Assembly: GCA_001438335.1 (NCBI GenBank)
Contig: LIBV01000002.1
Coordinates: forward strand, 1 to 30,764
Length of the DNA stretch: 30,764 bases
Direction: 5' to 3'
From: Pelagibacteraceae bacterium BACL5 MAG-120820-bin39
GTDB taxonomy: Bacteria; Pseudomonadota; Alphaproteobacteria; Pelagibacterales; Pelagibacteraceae
Shown: one piece after another, positions 1-5,890 of the stretch
Layout of the letters: every line of letters starts with the position of its first letter
Numbering within the stretch: position 1 is the first letter of the stretch
Program-made: the position numbers and the translations under genes
The notes under the pieces: generated by a model
What the model saw: the letters and a program-made list of their open reading frames with translations, nothing else
Databases searched by the model: none
Told to the model about the DNA's origin: nothing

Positions 1-2
1 TT

Positions 3-23
3 AAGAAAAAACTCCAAGAATAA
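3..23 (+). CDS. possible 3' end of an upstream gene (partial)
   Basis: A reading frame open from the window edge gives KKKLQE and ends in TAA at 21-23, directly against the ATG of the methyltransferase at 24. In a genome this tightly packed, with genes commonly joined with no spacer, this is plausibly the C-terminus of the preceding gene of the same operon. Only six codons are visible, so no product can be named and the call rests on spacing alone. Confidence 0.3.
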   Translation, partial: KKKLQE

Positions 24-674
24 ATGGGCTCAGACCTTAAAATTTCAGATAAAATTCAAGAATACATACTAAACAATGGATTGAGTTTACACCCAGTTCA
101 AAAAGAAATAATCGAATATAATAAATCTTTGGGTGAACTAAAAAGAATGCAAATTGCTATTTCTCAAAGCCAATTTCTGCACTTACTAGTAAAAACTTTA
201 AAAATCAAAAAAATTTTAGAAATAGGAACATTTACTGGATTAAGCACTCTTTCAATGTCATTAGCATTAGCAGAGGATGGTACAATTCTAGCTTTAGATA
301 AAAATGAAGAGACCACAAAAACTGCAATTAGGTTTTTTAAAAAAGCAAAACAAGATCATAAAATAAATACCATGATTAAACCTGCTTTAGAAAGTTTACA
401 GGAAATTAGAGGTAAAAAATTTGACTTAATTTTTATTGATGCTGATAAAATGAATTATAAAAAATATTATGAAGAAGCTATTAATCTTATAACTACTGAT
501 GGTTTAATAATTATAGATAATGTTTTATGGCATGGTGAAGTTGTAGATGAAAATAATAATAATAAATTTACAATCAATATAAGAGAATTTAATGATCATG
601 TATCTAGAGACAAACGAGTAGAAAAAATTATTATTCCACTAGGAGATGGTATGACCATTTGTAGGAAGTTGTAA
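24..674 (+). CDS. class I SAM-dependent O-methyltransferase (caffeoyl-CoA OMT family; possibly TrmR-like tRNA methyltransferase)
   Basis: A complete 216-residue Rossmann-fold methyltransferase of the caffeoyl-CoA O-methyltransferase-like family (PF01596). The SAM motif is KILEIGTFTGLST at about 63-75; the metal/SAM acidic motif FIDADKMNY lies at about 145-153, followed by IIIDNVLWHGEVVD at about 169-182; it ends in IIPLGDGMTICRKL. There is no signal peptide, so it is cytosolic. Its stop codon overlaps the start of the next gene, trhO (TAATG), which implies translational coupling. Family members act on small catechol-type molecules, but Bacillus TrmR in this family methylates 5-hydroxyuridine-34 of tRNA, the product of TrhO. 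The family call is firm; the tRNA substrate is inferred from the neighbour. Confidence 0.9.
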   Translation: MGSDLKISDKIQEYILNNGLSLHPVQKEIIEYNKSLGELKRMQIAISQSQFLHLLVKTLKIKKILEIGTFTGLSTLSMSLALAEDGTILALDKNEETTKTAIRFFKKAKQDHKINTMIKPALESLQEIRGKKFDLIFIDADKMNYKKYYEEAINLITTDGLIIIDNVLWHGEVVDENNNNKFTINIREFNDHVSRDKRVEKIIIPLGDGMTICRKL

Positions 675-1582
675 TGTTTGAAGTCTTTGGTTTTTATAAA
701 TTTATAAAATTAATATCTCTTAAGAAAAATAAAGATATTTTGCAAAATATTTTAAAAGAAAAGAGTATAAGAGGTACAATTATTATTTCAAACGAAGGTT
801 TAAATGGAACTATTACTGCAAAACCTGTTGATATTAAATTTGCAATAAATAAAATTAACAAAATTTTTAAATTTAAAGAATTTGATAGTAAAAATAATTC
901 AAAAAGTATTTTTCAACCTTTTCATAAGCTCAAAATAAAAATTAAAAAAGAAGTTGTGCCTATGAACCTTCTTTTAAATAAAAAAATGCAAAAAAAAGAT
1001 AGCCATGTGGAGCCCAATAAATGGAACAAATTAATAAAGGATAAAAATACTTTTGTATTAGATTCGAGAAAACCATTTGAATATAGAGTGGGTACTTTTA
1101 AAAGATCAATTAATCCAGATGTTGCTAATTTTAGAGATTTTCCAAAGTTTTTAAATAAATTAGATAAAGCTAAACCGATTGCCATGTTTTGCACTGGTGG
1201 TATTCGATGTGAAAAAGCTTCTGTATATTTAGAAAAAAAAGGTTTCAAAAATGTTTACCAACTTAAAGGTGGAATTTTAAATTATTTAAAAAAAGTTGAT
1301 GAGAAAGATAGTCTCTGGAAAGGTGAATGTTTTGTTTTTGACAACCGTATAAGCTTAAAACATGGCTTAAAAATAGGCACTTATTCAATGTGTAGTGGCT
1401 GTCGAAGTCCAATATCAATTAAAGATAAAAAATCAAAAAAATATGAAGAGGGTGTATCTTGCCCTAATTGCTTTGACAGATTATCAGAAATTCAAAAGAG
1501 TCGTTTTAGAATGAGGCAAAATCAGATAAATCGTGCTAAAGAGTTAGGTAAAGAACATATCTTTAAAAAAGAATTTAGCTAA
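674..1582 (+). CDS. trhO: tRNA uridine(34) hydroxylase TrhO (rhodanese-domain, YceA family)
   Basis: A full-length 302-residue member of the YceA/TrhO family, which hydroxylates wobble uridine-34 of some tRNAs to 5-hydroxyuridine using O2. An N-terminal acylphosphatase-like domain (about 1-95, with the family's GTIIISNEGLNGTI) precedes a rhodanese domain (about 115-215) whose active loop reads FCTGGIRCEK, with the catalytic cysteine near residue 173. The C-terminal region has two cysteine pairs (CSGC and CPNC) that look metal-binding. The ATG shares one base with the stop of the upstream methyltransferase. The family is unmistakable; the hydroxylation role comes from work on other bacteria. 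Confidence 0.93.
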   Translation: MFEVFGFYKFIKLISLKKNKDILQNILKEKSIRGTIIISNEGLNGTITAKPVDIKFAINKINKIFKFKEFDSKNNSKSIFQPFHKLKIKIKKEVVPMNLLLNKKMQKKDSHVEPNKWNKLIKDKNTFVLDSRKPFEYRVGTFKRSINPDVANFRDFPKFLNKLDKAKPIAMFCTGGIRCEKASVYLEKKGFKNVYQLKGGILNYLKKVDEKDSLWKGECFVFDNRISLKHGLKIGTYSMCSGCRSPISIKDKKSKKYEEGVSCPNCFDRLSEIQKSRFRMRQNQINRAKELGKEHIFKKEFS

Positions 1583-1591
1583 AGGTTTAAT

Positions 1592-2962
1592 TTGTCAAAA
1601 AATATTCAACTTACAAAAGATCCAATTTGGACATTATTAAGAAAAGTTACAATACCAGCTAGTACAGGATCATTATTTCAAACATTTTATAATCTAGTAG
1701 ATACATGGTTTGCTGGAAAAATTTCAGCTGACGCTATAGCTGCTATAGCTAAATCATTCCCAATTTATTTTGTAATTATAGCAGTTGGTGTTGGAATAGG
1801 TGCTGCAACAAATGCAGCAATAGGAAATTTAATTGGTGAAAAAAATATAAGGAAGGCTTCTTTATTTGTTGCTCAGTCAGTTATTTTTGCAATCATTATT
1901 TCAATTATTGTAACCTTATTTGGTTTAAATTTATCAAATTATCTTCTGAGCTTAATGGGGTCAAATATGGAAAGTATACTTTTAACAAGAGAATACTTGG
2001 ACATCATTTTTTATGGAACTTTTATTGTAATGATACAAATTTCTTTAAATGGAACTTTAAATGCACAAGGTGATACAAAAAGTTATCGAAATGTATTAAT
2101 TTTTAGTTTCTTTTTAAATATTTTTTTAAATCCGTTATTTATTTGGGGATACGGAATAGTTCCTGGATTTGGAATTGCTGGACTAGCTATAGCTACAGTG
2201 ATTGCACAATCAATCGGAACTCTTTATTTGATATATAAAGTTAATTCATGCAAATTGAAAAAATATATTTATCTAAGATGTTTTATTCCAAAATTTAGTT
2301 TTCTTAAAGATCTACTAAATCAATCTTTACCTATAATTTTTAGCATGCTGTTTATTGGGGTTGGAATTTTTAATATTTTATATTTTATCGGTAAATTTGG
2401 TGATTTGGCTATAGCTGGATATGGTGCAGCTTTAAGAATTGAACAAGTTTTTTTACTTCCTGTTATAGGATTAAATACAGCTGTACTATCAATCGGTGGA
2501 CAAAATTTTGGAGCTAAAAATTATAATCGTATAAGAGAACTTTACACAAAAGCATTAATTTTTGGCTCATCATTTATGGCTATAGCTGGAATAATTATGT
2601 TTATATTTGCAGAAACTTTTGTCTCTCTTTTTACAGAAAATCTTATTGCTATTGAACATGGAGCAATTTATTTAAAAATAGCAGCTTTAATTGGGCCCAT
2701 TTACCCAGTTTTTTTTATTACAACAGCTGTCTTTCAAGCCGTTAAAAAACCTATTTATAGTCTATATTTAAGCATAATAAGATTAACAGCTTTGCCATTT
2801 TTAAGTTTGTGGTATGTGATAAATATTAAAGGTGGTAGTTATAATGATATTTTTTACACAATCATGGCTACAAATTGGTTCATAGCAATTGTAGTTATCA
2901 TATTTATTGGATATTTCTTAGATAATGTCTTCAAACAAAAAAAACCACTATTTAGTTATTAA
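1592..2962 (+). CDS. MATE family multidrug/toxin efflux transporter
   Basis: A 456-residue integral membrane protein with about 12 hydrophobic segments and the family's internal duplication. MATE landmarks are TIPASTGSLFQTFYNLVDTWFAGK near the N-terminus, GTLNAQGDTKSYR near 152-164 and AALRIEQVFLLPVIGLNTAVLSIGGQNFGA at about 279-308. It is expected to export cationic compounds using a Na+ or H+ gradient; the substrate cannot be read from sequence. The start is a TTG at 1592, chosen because an AAAGG ribosome-binding motif sits at 1582-1586 and no upstream ATG is in frame. Its 3' end overlaps the next gene by 38 nt. Confidence 0.92.
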   Translation: MSKNIQLTKDPIWTLLRKVTIPASTGSLFQTFYNLVDTWFAGKISADAIAAIAKSFPIYFVIIAVGVGIGAATNAAIGNLIGEKNIRKASLFVAQSVIFAIIISIIVTLFGLNLSNYLLSLMGSNMESILLTREYLDIIFYGTFIVMIQISLNGTLNAQGDTKSYRNVLIFSFFLNIFLNPLFIWGYGIVPGFGIAGLAIATVIAQSIGTLYLIYKVNSCKLKKYIYLRCFIPKFSFLKDLLNQSLPIIFSMLFIGVGIFNILYFIGKFGDLAIAGYGAALRIEQVFLLPVIGLNTAVLSIGGQNFGAKNYNRIRELYTKALIFGSSFMAIAGIIMFIFAETFVSLFTENLIAIEHGAIYLKIAALIGPIYPVFFITTAVFQAVKKPIYSLYLSIIRLTALPFLSLWYVINIKGGSYNDIFYTIMATNWFIAIVVIIFIGYFLDNVFKQKKPLFSY

Positions 2963-3401
2963 ATTTTTTATAATTTTTTTTTCACTCATTTTTCCATTAA
3001 AAGCATTAGAAATAAAAATTGTCGATGGAGACACCATACATATTAATAAAGATAAAATTAGATTCTCAGGTATAGATGCTCCAGAATTAAATCAAACCTG
3101 TTTATTAAATAATAATGTTGTTAATTGTGGTAAAATTTCAAAAGAGTTACTTATTAAAAAAATTGCAAACAATATACCAAATTGCATTAAAGAGGGTATA
3201 GACCAGTATAATAGAATATTGGCTGAATGTTTTGTTAATAATAAAAGTTTATCAAGTTATTTAGTAAGAAATGGCTATGCTTTTGCTTACAGGAAGTATT
3301 CAAAAAAATTTATTGAAGATGAAGAATATGCTCAAAAAAATAATTTAGGTATGTGGGCAATGAAATTTGATTTTCCTTGGGATTTCAGAAAAAAAAATTA
3401 G
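2925..3401 (+). CDS. secreted thermonuclease-like (SNase domain) nuclease
   Basis: A 158-residue protein with a hydrophobic N-terminal signal (about 10-27, ending FPLKALE) followed by one staphylococcal-nuclease domain. The family's catalytic set appears intact: R46 in IRFSGIDAPE, E54 in APELNQ, and R97 in QYNRILAEC; the metal-site DGDT motif is at 34-37. A C-terminal LGMWAM segment is also typical. It is probably a periplasmic or exported Ca-dependent nuclease that could recover nucleotides. The ATG lies inside the last codons of the MATE gene (38 nt overlap), implying co-transcription. Confidence 0.88.
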   Translation: MSSNKKNHYLVIKFFIIFFSLIFPLKALEIKIVDGDTIHINKDKIRFSGIDAPELNQTCLLNNNVVNCGKISKELLIKKIANNIPNCIKEGIDQYNRILAECFVNNKSLSSYLVRNGYAFAYRKYSKKFIEDEEYAQKNNLGMWAMKFDFPWDFRKKN

Positions 3402-3412
3402 TTTTTTAATCC

Positions 3413-3440
3413 TTGAATATAAATAAGTTTTATATAGTAT
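3413..3440 (+). promoter_or_regulatory. candidate sigma70 promoter for the zeta-subunit gene
   Basis: The 45-nt gap before the ATG at 3447 contains TTGAAT (3413-3418) and TAGTAT (3435-3440) separated by 16 nt; overlapping alternatives TATAGT and TATTAT are also present. In DNA this AT-rich such matches arise by chance, so confidence is low. The -10 would lie only 6 nt from the start codon, implying a very short leader. Confidence 0.28.
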
Positions 3441-3446
3441 TATTTT

Positions 3447-3752
3447 ATGAGTTCATTTGAAGATAGAAAAAAAAGTTTTGAAAATAAATTTGCAAGAGAT
3501 GAAGAGGTTAGATTTAAAATATTTGCCAGAAGAAATAAGCTTTTAGGAGAATGGGCAGCGACTAAGCTGAATATTGAAGACAAGCAAAAATACATTGAAG
3601 ATGTAATAAAGTCTGATTTTGTTGAGGCTGGTGACGATGATGTTTTTCGTAAAGTCAAAGCTGATTTTGATAATAAAAATATTTCAAATGATCAGGAAAT
3701 CCGTAATAAGATGGATGAATTGCTTGAAGTTGTAAAAAAAGATTTTTTATAA
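3447..3752 (+). CDS. DUF1476 protein, F1-ATPase inhibitory zeta subunit family
   Basis: A 101-residue, highly charged, helical cytosolic protein beginning MSSFEDRKKSFENKFARDEE, the signature of DUF1476. In Paracoccus and relatives this protein is the zeta subunit, which binds F1-ATPase through its N-terminal helix and blocks ATP hydrolysis. The family is essentially confined to Alphaproteobacteria, which supports the taxonomic call. The length and the RNKLLGEWAA motif match the family. It is a single-gene unit; its stop codon directly abuts the stop of the convergent ABC permease gene (TAATTA at 3750-3755). Confidence 0.92.
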   Translation: MSSFEDRKKSFENKFARDEEVRFKIFARRNKLLGEWAATKLNIEDKQKYIEDVIKSDFVEAGDDDVFRKVKADFDNKNISNDQEIRNKMDELLEVVKKDFL

Positions 3753-4484
3753 TTACTTATCTTTAAGTTTTTTTTCAAATTTTCTAACAAAATAAGAAAC
3801 TATTAATATCAAAACTAAATATTCAAATATTAAAAAAGTATAGATCTCCAAAGGTCTATAAGTTGTTACCACAAGTTCATTTGCTTTACGCGTAAGATCG
3901 CCAATACCAATAATCGATACTAGAGAAGACATTTTTAGAACATAAACAAATTGATTACCAATAGCGGGTAAAATATTTTTAATCGCTTGTGGCAAAATTA
4001 CAAATCTTAATTTATTAAAAAAATTTAATCCTAACGAACTTCCTGCCTCCCACTGGGCTTTTTTAATTGAGTTTATACCTGCTCTAAATATCTCAGCTTG
4101 AAATGCACTTTCACTTATGGATAAGGCAATAATTCCAGATACAAATGGACTAAAACTTATGCCAGTCATAATTGGAAGGCCATAATAAACCCATAAGATC
4201 AATACTAATAATGGTATAGCCCTAACTATTTCGACATAGCCAATATTAAAATAAGTTAAAAATTTATTTTTAGACAATGAAGGTAAAGCAACCACCATAC
4301 CTAAGATCATTGAAATAATTATCGATATAACAGAAATAAAAATAGTAGTAGTTAAACCACTTAATAAAAATTTTAGATTAGTTAATCCATTAACGTTATT
4401 AGGAGAAAGTATGAACCACCCCAATTCTTGATTACCACAACCAGTAACTAATAAGAATAAAAGTAAAAAAAATATGTTTTTCAC
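3753..4484 (-). CDS. amino-acid-type ABC transporter permease with N-terminal lipobox
   Basis: A 243-residue inner-membrane permease of the His/Glu/Gln family (HisM/GlnP type). After the first 40 residues come several membrane segments, VEIVRAIPLLVLILW, and the coupling-helix region EIFRAGINSIKKAQWEAGSSLGL (roughly 131-153) that contacts the ATPase. The N-terminus is odd: GTG-started MKNIFFLLLFLLVTGCG resembles a lipoprotein signal with lipobox VTGC (C16). It lies 40 nt downstream of a binding-protein gene in the sarcosine oxidase run. No ATP-binding subunit is encoded nearby. The substrate is unknown; a sarcosine-type or amino acid substrate is inferred from context only. Confidence 0.9.
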   Translation of the reverse strand: MKNIFFLLLFLLVTGCGNQELGWFILSPNNVNGLTNLKFLLSGLTTTIFISVISIIISMILGMVVALPSLSKNKFLTYFNIGYVEIVRAIPLLVLILWVYYGLPIMTGISFSPFVSGIIALSISESAFQAEIFRAGINSIKKAQWEAGSSLGLNFFNKLRFVILPQAIKNILPAIGNQFVYVLKMSSLVSIIGIGDLTRKANELVVTTYRPLEIYTFLIFEYLVLILIVSYFVRKFEKKLKDK

Positions 4485-4504
4485 TTTTAAATTTATAAAG
4501 AATT

Positions 4505-4541
4505 AAAAAAAAATATCTAACTGATTATAAGCTTTTTAGAT
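4505..4541 (-). terminator. possible weak intrinsic terminator/attenuator between binding protein and permease genes
   Basis: On the minus strand, ATCTAA (4541-4536) and TTAGAT (4520-4515) form a perfect 6-bp inverted repeat with a 15-nt loop. One A follows, then nine uninterrupted T residues (complement of A9 at 4505-4513). The stem is short and AT-rich and overlaps the end of the binding-protein gene. A partial terminator here would give more binding protein than permease, a common need in ABC importers. Confidence 0.33.
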
Positions 4542-5292
4542 TGTATTTAGCTAATAGATCATCAAAAAAACCAGAAGCTTTCTTAATCTCAATCCACTGA
4601 TTAACATAATTCATCCAGACTTGGTCATTTTGATCTACCATCATTGCAAGTACAGCTGGATTTTTTCCACCATCTGGAATTATTGCTAATTGAGGGTATG
4701 TAATTATAAGTTTATTTGCTTCTGTTGAACTTGTAATATGACCATCAGCTCTACCAGATAAAACTTCTTGAAAGTCTCTTGCAGGAGCTTCAACAGATTT
4801 TAATTTTGATTTTGGAAAAAATTCTTTAGCTTTTGCTTCTTGTGAAGTTCCTAACGTAGTAGCTATTGTAACATTTTCATTGTTTAAGGATTCCCAAGTA
4901 GAATATTTATTCAAATTTTTCTTAAGAACTAGTGGAACAGTACCATATTTGTAGTATGAATTTGTAAATCCTGCAACTAAAGCTCTTTTAGCTGTTTTGG
5001 TAACACTAGTTGAAATATCATACCTTCCAGAAGTAATTCCTGAAACAATAGTTTTCCATTCTGTAGGAATAAAAGTAATTTTAACACCCATATCATTAGC
5101 TAGTTCATTCATTACATCTATATCAAAACCTTTATATTTATTTGTCGCTGGATCTTTCATGGTCATTGGGTCCCAATCACCTGTTGTTCCAACTTTTAAC
5201 TCACCTGATGAAAGTATTTGATTTAATTTTGACTCTGCGTTTAATGAGAAGGGTAAAAGTGCAAATAGCACCACTAAAATTATTTTTTTCAT
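4525..5292 (-). CDS. amino-acid-type ABC transporter periplasmic substrate-binding protein
   Basis: A 255-residue protein with a cleavable signal peptide (about 1-19, LPFSLNAES) and a full bacterial solute-binding domain (PF00497). Landmarks are GELKVGTTGDWDPM near 30-43, KYKGFDIDVMNELANDMGVK near 52-71 and the second-lobe SGRADGHITSSTEA near 179-192. It should bind a small zwitterion in the periplasm and deliver it to the adjacent permease. It follows soxG by 34 nt on the same strand, suggesting induction with sarcosine oxidase. Some relatives of this sequence type are periplasmic cyclohexadienyl dehydratases (PheC), but the cognate permease next door argues for transport. Confidence 0.88.
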   Translation of the reverse strand: MKKIILVVLFALLPFSLNAESKLNQILSSGELKVGTTGDWDPMTMKDPATNKYKGFDIDVMNELANDMGVKITFIPTEWKTIVSGITSGRYDISTSVTKTAKRALVAGFTNSYYKYGTVPLVLKKNLNKYSTWESLNNENVTIATTLGTSQEAKAKEFFPKSKLKSVEAPARDFQEVLSGRADGHITSSTEANKLIITYPQLAIIPDGGKNPAVLAMMVDQNDQVWMNYVNQWIEIKKASGFFDDLLAKYNLKSL

Positions 5293-5326
5293 GACTAAAC
5301 TTACCTGATTTGAGTGTTAATTATTA

Positions 5327-5890
5327 CTATAATCTTGACGCACTATCATTCATCCAGGAAAACAAATGTTCTGAAAATGATCTTCTTACAAATAAGTTTA
5401 CATTTTCGTTATTTTTATTGTTAACTATTACATCGATTTTAGCTAAAATTGTTTGCGTTACAGAGCCTTTTTTATTTTTGAATTGTTTAAAGTCAAATGG
5501 AGAGCCAGTTTGAAATAAATCATAAATCTTAGGACCTTTTAGATTAATCATGACAAATTGATCAGTAACATCTACGACTGCACCAAAATTAGATTTAGAA
5601 ATATTTTGAGTTAATTTTTCCTCAATTTCATATGTATTTGAGTCTGTAGAATTTAAATCGTTCGAGTAAATCATCCATTCATCGGGGCTTAACCATAAAG
5701 CTGTTAAATCTTGACTAGTCGTAGAGGTATTTGGTTCTGTAGGCAGTAATAAATTCAAAGATTTTCCAACAGCTGATAAAAATTCTCTGGTTTTTCCTCT
5801 TAGAATTAATTTCATTACTGGTTTTGTCTCACTCATTTCTAAACCAGAATATGTTTTAGTTTCTTTTAACGCTTGATTATAATTAAGCAT
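5327..5890 (-). CDS. soxG: sarcosine oxidase gamma subunit
   Basis: A 187-residue protein matching the SoxG family, a small subunit of heterotetrameric sarcosine oxidase related to the folate-binding GcvT fold. Family-like segments are LTALWLSPDEWMIYS near 63-77 and VVDVTDQFVMINLKGPKIYDLFQTGSPFD near 105-133. Its ATG overlaps the end of soxA by 8 nt, and it is the last sox gene in the operon. Alone the sequence is weakly conserved; position after soxB-soxD-soxA makes the call strong. Confidence 0.9.
   Translation of the reverse strand: MLNYNQALKETKTYSGLEMSETKPVMKLILRGKTREFLSAVGKSLNLLLPTEPNTSTTSQDLTALWLSPDEWMIYSNDLNSTDSNTYEIEEKLTQNISKSNFGAVVDVTDQFVMINLKGPKIYDLFQTGSPFDFKQFKNKKGSVTQTILAKIDVIVNNKNNENVNLFVRRSFSEHLFSWMNDSASRL

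Noticed and set aside
922..1248. Antisense open frame opposite trhO
   Set aside because: It has no recognisable domain and lies wholly opposite a clearly conserved gene; a frame shadow.
5310..5513. Plus-strand open frame and a TATAAT/TTGACG-like pair near 5327-5340
   Set aside because: Lies within the end of soxG on the other strand; composition alone produces such strings and the encoded protein is not recognisable.
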